NCBI GenBank assembly: GCA_020025575.1
Contig: JAHHRW010000001.1
Span: 186,001 to 250,000, forward strand
Length of the DNA: 64,000 bases
From: Oscillospiraceae bacterium
GTDB lineage: Bacteria; Bacillota; Clostridia; Oscillospirales; Oscillospiraceae
Reading direction: 5' to 3'
Shown here one piece after another: positions 54,014-63,762 of the stretch (its first letter is position 1; every line of letters starts with the position of its first letter). The notes under the pieces are model-generated. The model was not told the origin of the DNA, did not search any database, and was given only the letters and a program-made list of their open reading frames with translations. The position numbers and the translations under genes are program-made.

Positions 54014-55144
54014 TTAGATTCTTCTGGCCAATTTTTCAGAATACTCCCGACGGAACTGTTCAAAACGGCCTTCATCCAGTGCCACCCGGATCTTCTCCAT
54101 GAGTTTATTATAGAAATAAAGGTTATGCATAACACAAAGACGCATTGCTAGCATTTCTTCTGCAACAAACAGATGGCGAATATACGCACGGCTGTAGCGT
54201 CTGCAAACAGGACAGTCACATTCCGGGTCGATTGGATTCATATCGGTACGGTATTTGGCGTTCTTCAAATTGATCGCCCCTTGCCAAGTAAACAGGCGTG
54301 CATGCCGGGCATTTCTTGCAGGCATAACACAGTCAAAGAAGTCAATACCACGGGCAACCGCCTCAATAATGTTGGTGGGAGTGCCAACACCCATCAGATA
54401 GCGGGTCTTATCCTTTGGCATATGGGGCTCCACCGTCTCAATGATTTCGTACATTTCTTCTGCGGATTCCCCAACAGCCAGACCACCAATGGCGTAGCCC
54501 GGCAAATCCAAATCAGCAATACGTTTCATATGGTCTGCACGAATATCTTTGTATGTGCCGCCCTGATTGATTCCCCAGAGCATTTGCCGAGGATTCACCG
54601 TATCAGGCAGACTGTTTAACCGTGCATTTTCATTTTTGCATCGCACCAGCCAACGGTATGTGCGGTCAACACTTTGCTTGACATAGTCTCTGGGAGATGG
54701 ATTTTCAATACACTCATCAAAGGCCATGCAGATATCACTGCCTAAATTTGACTGAATCTGCATACTTTCTTCCGGTCCCATGAAAATTTTATGGCCATCA
54801 ATATGAGATGCAAAGGTTACGCCTTCCTCTTTGATTTTGCGCAAAGATGCCAGGCTAAAAACCTGAAATCCGCCGGAATCTGTCAAAATTGGGCCATCCC
54901 AGGTCATAAATTTATGCAGACCGCCGCACTCTTTGACAAGTCCATCACCAGGACGCAGATGCAGATGGTAGGTATTGCTCAGTTCTACCTGGCATCCGAT
55001 ATCCTTTAGGTCTTTTGCGCTCAAAGCGCCTTTGATCGCACCTTGCGTGCCAACATTCATAAATACAGGGGTCTGCACTGTGCCATGGGCACAAGTAAAC
55101 TCACCCCGACGAGCAGCGCCCTCCGTTTTCTTTAGTTCAAACAT
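54014..55144 (-). CDS. tgt: tRNA-guanine transglycosylase
   Basis: A 376-residue enzyme swapping guanine for preQ1 at position 34 of tRNAs with GUN anticodons. Seen: ILTDSGGFQVFSLA (substrate-binding Asp), GSDICMAFDECIENP, YAIGGLAVGESAEEMYEII, and DCVMPARNARHA with the nucleophile Asp in FFDCVMPAR. The zinc site CDCPVCRRY...CVMHN lies near residues 305-340. It is 12 bases downstream of queA. Confidence 0.97.
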   Translation of the reverse strand: MFELKKTEGAARRGEFTCAHGTVQTPVFMNVGTQGAIKGALSAKDLKDIGCQVELSNTYHLHLRPGDGLVKECGGLHKFMTWDGPILTDSGGFQVFSLASLRKIKEEGVTFASHIDGHKIFMGPEESMQIQSNLGSDICMAFDECIENPSPRDYVKQSVDRTYRWLVRCKNENARLNSLPDTVNPRQMLWGINQGGTYKDIRADHMKRIADLDLPGYAIGGLAVGESAEEMYEIIETVEPHMPKDKTRYLMGVGTPTNIIEAVARGIDFFDCVMPARNARHARLFTWQGAINLKNAKYRTDMNPIDPECDCPVCRRYSRAYIRHLFVAEEMLAMRLCVMHNLYFYNKLMEKIRVALDEGRFEQFRREYSEKLARRI

Positions 55145-55156
55145 TGCGTACCTCTT

Positions 55157-56179
55157 TTATCCAATATACATTGCATCGCCAAAGGAGAAGAAACGGTAGC
55201 GCTCCTTGACAGCTGCATTATAGGCATTTAGAATATGCTCTCGTCCTGCGAAGGCAGACACCAGCATAACCAGCGTGCTCTCAGGCAAGTGGAAATTGGT
55301 AATCAGCGCATCCATCGCCTTAAATTTGTAGCCAGGGAAAATGAAAATGTCAGTCCATTTGGATTTTGCTGCAAATGTTCCGTCATCGTTTACCAGAGAT
55401 TCCAGCGTTCTGCAGGAAGTTGTTCCAACGCAGACAACTCTGCCGCCGTTCGCTTTTGTCTGATTCAGAATATCCGCTGTTTCCTGGGACATCATGCACA
55501 GTTCAGAGTGCATATGATGATCTGAAATTTCCTCTGCCTTTACGGGTCTGAATGTACCCAAACCAACATGAAGTGTTACATAAGCCAAGCGGATGCCCTT
55601 CTGTTCAATCTTATGAAGCAGATCCTTTGTGAAATGCAGACCTGCAGTAGGCGCAGCAGCAGAACCAACTTCGCGAGAATAAACCGTCTGGTACCGTTCC
55701 TGATCTGCAAGCTCTGCCTTAATATAAGGCGGCAGGGGCATTTTACCCAACTGCTCCAAAATCTCTAAAAAGATTCCTTCATAGTGGAATTTTACAACTC
55801 TGTTTCCGTCTTCCTGAACCGACGTGACAGTGGCCGTCAATTGGCCATCCCCAAAGATAACCTCCTGCCCCACCTGCATTTTGCGTCCAGGCTTTGCCAG
55901 GCATTCCCATTCTCGATTTCCAAGATCGCGCAGCAGCAAAACTTCAACCGCACCGCCAGTGGGGCGGTGACCCAAAAGTCTTGCGGGCAGGACCCGAGAA
56001 TCATTCATCACAAGGCAGTCGCCGGGATTGAGATAGTCTATAATATCATAAAAGTGCCGATGGGAAAAATCACCAGTTTCCCGGTTTAATGCCAGAAGAC
56101 GGGATGTATCACGCTGCTCCAGCGGGGTCTGCGCAATCAGTTCTTCCGGCAGATCGTACCAAAAATCATGAGTTTTCAA
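55157..56179 (-). CDS. queA: S-adenosylmethionine:tRNA ribosyltransferase-isomerase
   Basis: A 340-residue enzyme that converts preQ1 in tRNA to epoxyqueuosine. Seen: [26 protein letters not shown] near the start, [37 protein letters not shown] and [18 protein letters not shown]. Start: TTG at 56179 with GGAGG eight bases upstream; no ATG lies at the expected point (homologues begin [11 protein letters not shown]). The longer open frame upstream is rejected. Confidence 0.95.
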   Translation of the reverse strand: MKTHDFWYDLPEELIAQTPLEQRDTSRLLALNRETGDFSHRHFYDIIDYLNPGDCLVMNDSRVLPARLLGHRPTGGAVEVLLLRDLGNREWECLAKPGRKMQVGQEVIFGDGQLTATVTSVQEDGNRVVKFHYEGIFLEILEQLGKMPLPPYIKAELADQERYQTVYSREVGSAAAPTAGLHFTKDLLHKIEQKGIRLAYVTLHVGLGTFRPVKAEEISDHHMHSELCMMSQETADILNQTKANGGRVVCVGTTSCRTLESLVNDDGTFAAKSKWTDIFIFPGYKFKAMDALITNFHLPESTLVMLVSAFAGREHILNAYNAAVKERYRFFSFGDAMYIG

Positions 56180-56291
56180 AGTATTCGTCCTCCAAATATC
56201 TAAAAGCCAGTATATTATAGAACAATTTTCCGAACATTGCAACAGACAAAATATCCATGACCAACATAATATGAGTTGGAGGTGTCAAATT

Positions 56292-57188
56292 ATGAAAAAT
56301 ATTCTATTCAAGGGACTTTGCACTGCCCTTGTTACGCCATTTATCGGGGATCAGATCAACTACCCTATGTTAGAAATACTGATTCGCAGACAAATTCAAG
56401 CAGGGGTACAGGCAATCGTACTGGCAGGGACAACAGGGGAATCTCCTACTCTTTCTGATGAAGAAAAACTGGAACTCTTCCGTCAAGGTGTCAGAATTGC
56501 CGATGGAAAATGCAAAATCATTGCCGGAACCGGGTCTAACAACACACATCACGCCATTGAATTAAGCAAAAAAGCCGAGGCCCTCGGCGTGGATGGGCTG
56601 CTTGTGGTAACCCCTTATTATAACAAATCGACCACATCTGGACTTGTAAAACACTACCGGCAAATCGCCAATGCCGTTACAATCCCCGTAATTGCATACA
56701 ATGTTCCATCAAGAACCGGCGTAAATATTACTTGTGATGTTTGCAGAGAACTTTCTAAAATTGCGAACATAGCGGGAATCAAAGAGGCAAGTGGCGACCT
56801 ATCAAAAATTCTACAAATCATAGCTGAAAACGGAGATCATCTCCCAGTATGGTCCGGAAACGACGACCAGACAATTCCGATTATGTCCATCGGCGGGCAG
56901 GGGGTCATTTCTGTTGCATCCAATGTAGCACCACTGCACATAAACGCCATGGTTACAGCCGCCATGAACGGAGATTATGATTTAGCCGGATTGCTGCAAC
57001 GCAAACTTCAGCCCCTGTGCAGTCTGATGTTCTGCCAAGTCAACCCAATTCCCGTCAAAGCAGCATTGAAAGCCATCGGGTATGACGTTGGCCCATGCAG
57101 AATGCCTTTAGATGAGCTAAATACAGAAAACAAACGCAAAATCGAAGGGTTTTTTAAAGGTTTTGACGAAATGCTTGACGAGGTATAA
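56292..57188 (+). CDS. dapA: 4-hydroxy-tetrahydrodipicolinate synthase
   Basis: A 298-residue TIM-barrel enzyme joining pyruvate and aspartate semialdehyde toward diaminopimelate and lysine, and toward dipicolinate in spores. Seen: ALVTPF, LAGTTGESPTLSDEEKLEL, the catalytic Tyr in IPVIAYNVPSRTGVN (about 130-145) and the Schiff-base Lys in IAGIKEASGDLSK (about 160). The ATG at 56292 has TTGGAGG upstream. It is divergent from queA. dapB and lysA are not adjacent. DapA is the best call; related NAL-type lyases cannot be wholly excluded. Confidence 0.9.
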   Translation: MKNILFKGLCTALVTPFIGDQINYPMLEILIRRQIQAGVQAIVLAGTTGESPTLSDEEKLELFRQGVRIADGKCKIIAGTGSNNTHHAIELSKKAEALGVDGLLVVTPYYNKSTTSGLVKHYRQIANAVTIPVIAYNVPSRTGVNITCDVCRELSKIANIAGIKEASGDLSKILQIIAENGDHLPVWSGNDDQTIPIMSIGGQGVISVASNVAPLHINAMVTAAMNGDYDLAGLLQRKLQPLCSLMFCQVNPIPVKAALKAIGYDVGPCRMPLDELNTENKRKIEGFFKGFDEMLDEV

Positions 57189-57237
57189 CTTTGTGCATAT
57201 AATAAAATCAACTACCTCAAAAGCGAGTTGATCTATC

Positions 57238-58179
57238 ATGAAATTATCTCTGGTTGTCCCATGCTATAACGAGGAAGAGAGCGTAGGACTCTTTCAAGAT
57301 GCTGTTATAGGCGCTTTCGACAACTGCGGTTACGATTATGAAATCGTCTTTGTCAATGACGGAAGTAAAGATAACACCTTGTTCCGGCTAAAAAAACTCT
57401 TCAAAGAGCAAAAATGTCCTATAAAGATTGTTAGTTTTTCTCGCAATTTTGGAAAAGAATCCGCCATTTATGCGGGCATGAAGCACGCTAGCGGTGAATA
57501 TATTTCTTTAATCGATGCAGATTTACAGCAACGACCTGAAATTGTGCGGGATATGGTAAAAATGCTGGATGAACACCAGGAATATGATGTGGTTGCCGCA
57601 TATCAGGATCGCAGAAACGAAGGAAAAATTCTTCGCTTTTTCAAAAAAAGCTTTTATAACATTATCAATCGCCTTTCGAACGTAAAATTGCAGCCGGATG
57701 CCAGTGATTTCCGGACTTTCCGCCGATGTGTGGCCGATAATCTGATGGATATGGCGGAGTATCATCGCTTTTCCAAAGGATTGTTTGCATGGGTGGGATA
57801 TGAGACCTGCTTTATCCCCTACACCGCCTGTGAACGTGTGTGTGGTACCACCAAATGGTCGTTCCGAAAACTGCTCAACTATGCGATCGACGGAATCATC
57901 GGCTTTTCTACCGCTCCATTGCGCCTTTCCACTTATTTGGGCGCATTTACTGCACTGGCTGCATTATTCTATTTAATCGTGGTCATCTGTCAGAAATTGT
58001 TCTCGGGAATTGATATCCCCGGTTACGCCACTGCGATTGTCCTAATTTTAGCACTGGGAGCGATGCAGTTGATCTGCATTGGTATCATTGGAGAATATGT
58101 GGGCAGAGCCTTTGAGCAAAGTAAAAATCGTCCAATCTATATTGCAAAAGAAGTACTTTCTTACGAAGAAACGGAATAA
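57238..58179 (+). CDS. Family 2 glycosyltransferase with two membrane helices (DPM1/GtrB type)
   Basis: A 313-residue enzyme that likely moves a sugar from a nucleotide donor to a polyprenyl phosphate. The GT-A domain has LVVPCYNEEESV (about 5-16), FVNDGSKDNT, SFSRNFGKESAIYAGM and ISLIDADLQQRPE (about 88-100). Two C-terminal helices lie near 230-252 and 263-290, then GEYVGRAFEQSKNRPIYIAKE, typical of the GtrB/YkcC group. Donor and acceptor unknown. Confidence 0.88.
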   Translation: MKLSLVVPCYNEEESVGLFQDAVIGAFDNCGYDYEIVFVNDGSKDNTLFRLKKLFKEQKCPIKIVSFSRNFGKESAIYAGMKHASGEYISLIDADLQQRPEIVRDMVKMLDEHQEYDVVAAYQDRRNEGKILRFFKKSFYNIINRLSNVKLQPDASDFRTFRRCVADNLMDMAEYHRFSKGLFAWVGYETCFIPYTACERVCGTTKWSFRKLLNYAIDGIIGFSTAPLRLSTYLGAFTALAALFYLIVVICQKLFSGIDIPGYATAIVLILALGAMQLICIGIIGEYVGRAFEQSKNRPIYIAKEVLSYEETE

Positions 58180-58180
58180 A

Positions 58181-58213
58181 AAATGTGTCGCAATTTTTGC
58201 GACACATTTTTTC
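58181..58213 (+). terminator. Terminator of the GT2 gene
   Basis: aaatgtgtcgca/tgcgacacattt is followed by TTTTT; the hairpin begins one base after the stop. Confidence 0.88.
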
Positions 58214-58271
58214 TGTTCAAGCAATTCATACCACGATCCACCGCGAAAGCGATTTCTTCTCTGATCTACGG

Positions 58272-59495
58272 TTAAGCCAGAATTGCCTTGTGGAAGACCT
58301 TCTTGCCCTTGCGGATTTTAACGCCTTCCTTGAGCATATCCTCGGTAATGGCAAAGGTAGGGGCGGGCACCTTCTCACCGTTGACAAACACACCACCCTG
58401 CTCTACAAGACGTCTGGCCTCCTTGTTAGAGGGAGCCAGTTTGCAAGCAACCATCAGGTTGAGGATGCCGATTGTCCCATCCACCAACTTGTCAGCGCTG
58501 ATTTCGGTAGTAGGCATATTGGAATCATCCCCGCCGCCAACAAACAATGCTTTGGCAGCAGACTGTGCTTTGTTTGCCTCTTCTTCACCGTGAACCAGCT
58601 TGGTCAGCTCAAATGCCAGGATTTCCTTTGCCTCGTTGATCTTGGAATCCTTCCAAGAATCCATCTCATCGATCTGCTCCAGAGGCAGGAAGGTCAGCAT
58701 TCGGATGCACTTCATCACATCAGCATCCTCCACATTACGCCAGTACTGGTAGAAATCAAAGGGGGACGTCTTGTTCGGATCCAGCCATACAGCACCCTTG
58801 GCAGTCTTACCCATCTTTTTGCCTTCAGAATTGAGCAGCAATGTGATGGTCATAGCATGTGCATCCTTGCCAAGCTTACGTCGAATCAGCTCCGTTCCGC
58901 CCAGCATATTGCTCCACTGGTCATTGCCGCCGAACTGCATATTACAACCATAGTGCTGGAACAAGTAGTAGAAGTCGTAGGACTGCATGGGCATGTAGTT
59001 AAACTCCAGAAAACTCAAACCCTTTTCCATTCTCTGCTTAAAGCATTCTGCACGCAGCATATTATTAACAGAGAAACAGCTGCCCACATCACGGATGAAA
59101 TCGATATAGTTCAGGTTCAGCAGCCAGTCCGCATTGTTCACCATCTGTGCTTTGCCTTCGCCAAACTCGATAAAACGTTCCATCTGCTTTTTGAAACAGT
59201 CACAGTTATGCTGGATGGTTTCCTGCGTCATCATGCTGCGCATATCCGTGCGGCCAGAGGGATCGCCAATCATAGCTGTACCGCCGCCAATCAGGGCAAT
59301 GGGCTTGTTCCCAGCCATTTGAAGACGCTTCATCAGACATAATGCCATAAAGTGACCCACATGCAGAGAATCAGCAGTGGGATCAAAGCCAATGTAGAAA
59401 GTTGCTTTGCCGTTGTCAATCATTTCGCGGATTTCATCCTCATTGGTTACCTGAGCAATGAGACCACGAGCAACCAGTTCGTCATAAACTTTCAT
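58272..59495 (-). CDS. tyrS: Tyrosyl-tRNA synthetase
   Basis: A 407-residue class Ic enzyme. HIGH-type motif [16 protein letters not shown] (about residues 38-53), KMSKS-type loop [15 protein letters not shown] (about 230), and a C-terminal S4 RNA-binding domain (about 340-407, [24 protein letters not shown]). The start codon at 59495 is preceded by GGAGGAGATTC. It is controlled by the T-box upstream. Confidence 0.97.
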   Translation of the reverse strand: MKVYDELVARGLIAQVTNEDEIREMIDNGKATFYIGFDPTADSLHVGHFMALCLMKRLQMAGNKPIALIGGGTAMIGDPSGRTDMRSMMTQETIQHNCDCFKKQMERFIEFGEGKAQMVNNADWLLNLNYIDFIRDVGSCFSVNNMLRAECFKQRMEKGLSFLEFNYMPMQSYDFYYLFQHYGCNMQFGGNDQWSNMLGGTELIRRKLGKDAHAMTITLLLNSEGKKMGKTAKGAVWLDPNKTSPFDFYQYWRNVEDADVMKCIRMLTFLPLEQIDEMDSWKDSKINEAKEILAFELTKLVHGEEEANKAQSAAKALFVGGGDDSNMPTTEISADKLVDGTIGILNLMVACKLAPSNKEARRLVEQGGVFVNGEKVPAPTFAITEDMLKEGVKIRKGKKVFHKAILA

Positions 59496-59524
59496 TTAGA
59501 ATCTCCTCCAAAAGTAAATAAAAA

Positions 59525-59796
59525 TAAACGCCCTCTGTCCGTCTGGACAGAGGGCGTGAAAATACGCGGTACCACCTCTGGTTTAATGCGATCTCACGAA
59601 TCGCATCCTTTGGGTGTCTAACAACACCTGTCGCTATATCGGGCGAACCCGTTCCCCCCTACTGGAATTTCAGGGAGACCGCTCGGGGAGGTATTTCAGC
59701 GTGTTCTCTTATCTCCTTTCACCAACCGGAGACTCTCTGAAAGAAAATAGGCGCTTACTTCATCCCTTCAATGCGTTGCATTATACAGATGTGGGT
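59525..59796 (-). promoter_or_regulatory. T-box riboswitch of tyrS
   Basis: The T-box core AGAGGTGGTACCGCGTATT (minus strand, 59560-59580) is followed by a strong terminator CGCCCTCTGTCC/GGACAGAGGGCG with TTTATTTTT at 59518-59556. Stem I contains GAAATACCTCC, providing UAC (tyrosine) as specifier. Uncharged tRNA-Tyr should allow read-through. Confidence 0.94.
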
Positions 59797-59825
59797 ATCC
59801 TAACAAAATAATTCTTATTTGTCAA
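59797..59825 (-). promoter_or_regulatory. Promoter of the tyrS T-box leader
   Basis: TTGACA (59820-59825) and TAGGAT (59797-59802) on the minus strand with a 17-base spacer. Confidence 0.78.
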
Positions 59826-59948
59826 GTGCTTTTGACATATTTGTTTGCAATCCCAATATTAGCAAAAAAGAGAACGCCTAATCTGGGGGACCAGGCCACC
59901 TCACGCCCCGTAATCCGGCATTGTGATTTCTCCCAAAAAACGCCCCTG

Positions 59949-61598
59949 CTAAGAACGAAGCATTTCTTCTGCACTTTTCAGCGTCGTTTCGGTTATATTG
60001 GTGCCGCCGATAATTCGAGCTAATTCTGCTTTTCGTCCATCCGTATCCAACGGCGTGACAGATGTATAGGTTCTGCCGTTACGCTCTGCCTTGGAGATCA
60101 ACAGGTGGGTGTCCGCCAGTGCCGCAATCTGCGGTAAGTGGGTAACGCAGAGAACTTGTTTGTTCGAGGCAACGCTCAGCAGCTTTTCCGCAACTTTCTG
60201 GGCAGCACGACCAGACACACCGGTATCCACCTCATCAAAAATCAGTGTAGAAACGCTGTCTTTTTCCGCAAGCACATTCTTCATGGCAAGCATGATTCGT
60301 GCCAACTCACCGCCGGATGCAACTTTGCTCATCGGCTTCAGCGCCTCACCAGCATTGGCTGACATATAAAATGCCACGGCATCCGCACCACTGGATGACA
60401 AGCCAGTCTCGGTAAAGACACATTCAAACTGCACCTTGGGCATATCCAGTTGACGCAATTCTTCCAAGATGCGCTCCGTCATGACTTCTGCAGCTGCCTG
60501 TCGGGATTTACGCAATTCTTTCGAAGCATTGATTGCCTCTGTTTCGGCCTTTCCCAGTTTTTTCTTTAGATGCTCCATGTGGTCATCCGCAAATTCAATC
60601 TGGTCCAGTTCCTGTTTCGCCCGATCCAGGTATTCCAAGATGTCCGCGCAGGATGCACCGTATTTTCTACGAAGTCGATGAATTACATCCAATCGACTTT
60701 CAATCTGTTCCAATTCATCCGCAGAATAGGCAAAAGCATCCCTACAATCCCGCAATTCTTCTGCCGCATCCTGAACCTGATACATGAGGTCCTTGATCCG
60801 TTCGTGGAGTGTAGACAAAGAATCATCATACCGAGCAATTCTGGACATAGAACGCTCCGCCTGGGCCATCAAGGCTGCAGCACCATCAGAGTCGTCACTG
60901 CCATACAAACATTCTACCCCATCATTGATGGCATCAGAGAGTTTTTCTGCATTTTGCAAGACCTTACGGCGGACTTCCAGCGCCTCGTCTTCACCAATTT
61001 CCAGTTCTGCCCGAGAGATCTCATCGATTTGAAATCGAAGCGTTTCCATGCGCCGAAGTTTCTCGCCTTCATCCATGGAAAGCTTATCGATCTGCCTGCG
61101 GAGTTCTGATACCACCTTGTATTGTGACTGATATGTTTCTAACAAATCCTGATTATCTGCAAATGCATCTAAGAAATTCAGGTGATTCTCTTCATCAAAA
61201 AGTGCTGCAGAATCGTGCTGTCCATGAATATTGATAAGTTGGATTCCAAGTTTACGCAAAATAGAAACCGTCACAAGATTTCCATTGACACGGCAAACAT
61301 TTTTTCCATCCAGATATATCTCCCGTTGAATCACGACTTCATTGTCGTATTCCACACCCTGCTCCAGGAACCAATCAAGCTTCGGAACATTTTGGAACAC
61401 GGCTCGAACAGAGGCTTTATCTGCACCTGTACGGATCATATCCCGATAGGCCCGTTCTCCCAAAATAGCGGAAATAGCGTCAATCACAATGGATTTACCT
61501 GCACCCGTTTCACCAGTCAGCACATTAAACCCCTGATTGAAGGTTATATCTGCACATTCAATAACCGCGATATTTTCAATATGGAGCAGGCTCAGCAT
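59949..61598 (-). CDS. recN: DNA repair protein RecN
   Basis: A 549-residue SMC-like ATPase for double-strand break repair. Walker A is NVLTGETGAGKSIVIDAIS (about 28-46), long coiled coils span about 150-360, and the C-terminal head has KVASGGELARIMLAMK (signature) and STLIFDEVDTGVSGRAA (Walker B). Start: ATG at 61598 rather than a GTG at 61607, because of spacing from GAGGAAG. It follows argR by 17 bases, the usual Firmicutes order. Confidence 0.95.
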   Translation of the reverse strand: MLSLLHIENIAVIECADITFNQGFNVLTGETGAGKSIVIDAISAILGERAYRDMIRTGADKASVRAVFQNVPKLDWFLEQGVEYDNEVVIQREIYLDGKNVCRVNGNLVTVSILRKLGIQLINIHGQHDSAALFDEENHLNFLDAFADNQDLLETYQSQYKVVSELRRQIDKLSMDEGEKLRRMETLRFQIDEISRAELEIGEDEALEVRRKVLQNAEKLSDAINDGVECLYGSDDSDGAAALMAQAERSMSRIARYDDSLSTLHERIKDLMYQVQDAAEELRDCRDAFAYSADELEQIESRLDVIHRLRRKYGASCADILEYLDRAKQELDQIEFADDHMEHLKKKLGKAETEAINASKELRKSRQAAAEVMTERILEELRQLDMPKVQFECVFTETGLSSSGADAVAFYMSANAGEALKPMSKVASGGELARIMLAMKNVLAEKDSVSTLIFDEVDTGVSGRAAQKVAEKLLSVASNKQVLCVTHLPQIAALADTHLLISKAERNGRTYTSVTPLDTDGRKAELARIIGGTNITETTLKSAEEMLRS

Positions 61599-61615
61599 GA
61601 ATGACACTTCCTCAC

Positions 61616-62068
61616 TTAAGACAGTAGATTCTTGATTTCGCCGCAGAATGTGGCGGCAGAATTGTTATCACGCATGACAATGAACACGGTGTCGTCACCG
61701 GCCAGCGTGCCAACGACAACCCCCATATTCATGCCATCAATGGCAGATGCGGCTGCAGACGCAAGTCCCGGCATCGTTTTAATGACAATGATGTTCTGGG
61801 CATAATCGTATCCCGTGATACATTCTCTGAAAATGGTATTAAGACGAGCAGAAAATGTGTGCGTTCCGTCTTTAGCGGATGCGGTATATCGGTAGGTACC
61901 AAAGTTGGTGAGTTCTTTTACGATACGCAGCTCTTTAATGTCCCGGGAAATGGTTGCCTGAGTGGAGTAAAAACCAGCCTCCTGCAGCTCCTGCAGCAGC
62001 TGCTCCTGCGTCTCAATGTCTTTGGTAGAAATGATTTCCATGATTTTAGCTTGGCGTTGATTTTTCAT
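61616..62068 (-). CDS. argR: Arginine repressor ArgR
   Basis: A 150-residue hexameric arginine-dependent regulator (AhrC type). The winged helix (about 1-70) contains QEQLLQELQEAGFYSTQATISRDIKELRIVK. The C-terminal arginine-binding domain has GLASAAASAIDGMNMGVVVGTLAGDDTVFIVMRD (about 100-135), with the Asp pair that binds arginine. It lies between nadK and recN, where its order is conserved although arginine genes are absent. Confidence 0.96.
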   Translation of the reverse strand: MKNQRQAKIMEIISTKDIETQEQLLQELQEAGFYSTQATISRDIKELRIVKELTNFGTYRYTASAKDGTHTFSARLNTIFRECITGYDYAQNIIVIKTMPGLASAAASAIDGMNMGVVVGTLAGDDTVFIVMRDNNSAATFCGEIKNLLS

Positions 62069-62087
62069 TTGGAAATACCTCTCAATC

Positions 62088-62951
62088 CTAGTGGTTCCGG
62101 AATTTATTGTTAATCACGTCGTAAAAGCTACGGTTTTTGAGTCGAATCAGTTTGGTTTCCAGTTTGGAACAGGTTATGGTTGCAACATCACCCATATTCA
62201 TTTTGTATGCCTTACCCCCGTCTACGGAAAGATATGCATTTCGTCGGGCATTGGGCGCAAGCTGCACGCTGATTCGCCGCTTATCAGATGCGACAATGCA
62301 TTTGCTGACAATATCATGGGCACAGATTGGTGTTATTAAGATATTTCTAGCATCCGGCTCTACAATGGGGCCACCGGCAGATAAACTATATGCAGTTGAC
62401 CCGGTAGGCGTTGCAACAATTAAACCGTCACCACCAAATTCCATGGCCTGTACCCCGTCGCAGTGCACATTTAGGTGAACAATTCGGGTCACTGCCCCTT
62501 TGGTAACCGTAATATCATTTAATGCAATATCATGGAAAACCACATCCGAGCCACGGTGTATGGTCACATCGAGCATGAGTCTGTTATCCAGTGTGTAATC
62601 CCCGGTTGCAATCTTTACAAGCTCTTTAAGCTCTCCACTTTCCAACTCTGCAATGAATCCCATGGTACCAATATTGACCCCAAGGATGGGCAGCTTGTGC
62701 CGTGTGGCAGCCTTTGCCATATGAAGTATCGTTCCGTCGCCGCCAAAACAGATGACTAGATCTGCACGATTGAGCTCCCTATCCAATCGGGAGAATCGAA
62801 TATCTCTTGGCAAATTAAAGGATTTATCTACTTCAAAAGGAAGGCAGATTCGGGTTTCCACACCTGATTCTTGAAGGATTTTTTGTGCAGCACGAACGGT
62901 TTGAAAGCCACTATCCCGATAGGGATTGGGTGTCAGAATCACTCGTTTCAT
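62088..62951 (-). CDS. nadK: NAD kinase
   Basis: A 287-residue enzyme phosphorylating NAD to NADP. Seen: VICFGGDGTILHMAK (GGDGT motif, about 66-80), LGVNIGTMGFIAEL, the ALNDITVTKG segment, and the glycine-rich GGDGLIVATPTGSTAYSLSAGGPIV (about 175-200). Its start is four bases after the tlyA stop, so the two are coupled. Confidence 0.96.
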   Translation of the reverse strand: MKRVILTPNPYRDSGFQTVRAAQKILQESGVETRICLPFEVDKSFNLPRDIRFSRLDRELNRADLVICFGGDGTILHMAKAATRHKLPILGVNIGTMGFIAELESGELKELVKIATGDYTLDNRLMLDVTIHRGSDVVFHDIALNDITVTKGAVTRIVHLNVHCDGVQAMEFGGDGLIVATPTGSTAYSLSAGGPIVEPDARNILITPICAHDIVSKCIVASDKRRISVQLAPNARRNAYLSVDGGKAYKMNMGDVATITCSKLETKLIRLKNRSFYDVINNKFRNH

Positions 62952-62955
62952 AGAC

Positions 62956-63762
62956 TTATCCTTTCAAAGCAGTGTGTGCCTGGGCGACAACATCTGCCGT
63001 ATCCGGTTCGATGCCGCAGGTATCAGCCAGTGTCAAATGCCCAAGGAACTCAATATTGCCTTCCGGGCCTTTCACAGGGGAATAGGTTAGGCCCAGAATG
63101 GCAAAGCCCAATTCATGTGCCAGGGCCACAAAATGATCCAGAACTTCCTTATGGGTTTCAGGGTCACGAACAACGCCCTTTTTACCGACCTTTTCCTTTC
63201 CCGCCTCAAACTGAGGCTTAATGAGACACAAAACCTGACCGGATTGTGGCTTTAGCAGCTGCTTGATGGTTGGCAGCACGATCTTGAGGGAAATAAAACT
63301 AACATCAACTACAGACAGGTCAAGCGGTTCGCCCAGCTGCTCCGGCGTCACGTAACGAATATTGGTTCGCTCCATGACCACAACACGGTCGTCAGAACGA
63401 ATCTTCCAATCCAGCTGACCGTATCCCACATCAATTGCAAACACTTTTTTTGCGCCCTGCTGGAGCAGACAATCCGTGAATCCCCCAGTAGAGGCACCAG
63501 AATCCGAGCACACATACCCCTCAGGCTTGACACCAAAATCACGGAGCGCTTTCTCCAGTTTCAAACCGCCTCTGCTCACGTAAGGGCAGGTATGGCCGCG
63601 AACCTCAATAGATACCGTATCTTCAAAAGAAGTACCCGGCTTGTCCGCTTTTTGACCGTCCACATAAACCAGGCCTGCCATAATAACAGCCTGTGCCTTG
63701 GAACGTGTATCCGCATAACCCTGTTCGGTCAGCAAAACATCCAATCTTTTTTTATTCTTCAT
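62956..63762 (-). CDS. tlyA: TlyA family rRNA methyltransferase
   Basis: A 268-residue protein, S4 domain (about 4-60, KRLDVLLTEQGYADTRSKAQAVIMAGLVYVDG) then an FtsJ-like SAM methyltransferase domain with CSDSGASTGGFTDCLLQQGAKKVFAIDVGYGQLDWKI (about 85-121). TlyA proteins 2'-O-methylate rRNA in mycobacteria; the Firmicutes form (YqxC) is less studied, and some are reported as hemolysins. Start: ATG at 63762 with GGGAGG ten bases upstream, overlapping the dxs end by 11 bases. Confidence 0.92.
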   Translation of the reverse strand: MKNKKRLDVLLTEQGYADTRSKAQAVIMAGLVYVDGQKADKPGTSFEDTVSIEVRGHTCPYVSRGGLKLEKALRDFGVKPEGYVCSDSGASTGGFTDCLLQQGAKKVFAIDVGYGQLDWKIRSDDRVVVMERTNIRYVTPEQLGEPLDLSVVDVSFISLKIVLPTIKQLLKPQSGQVLCLIKPQFEAGKEKVGKKGVVRDPETHKEVLDHFVALAHELGFAILGLTYSPVKGPEGNIEFLGHLTLADTCGIEPDTADVVAQAHTALKG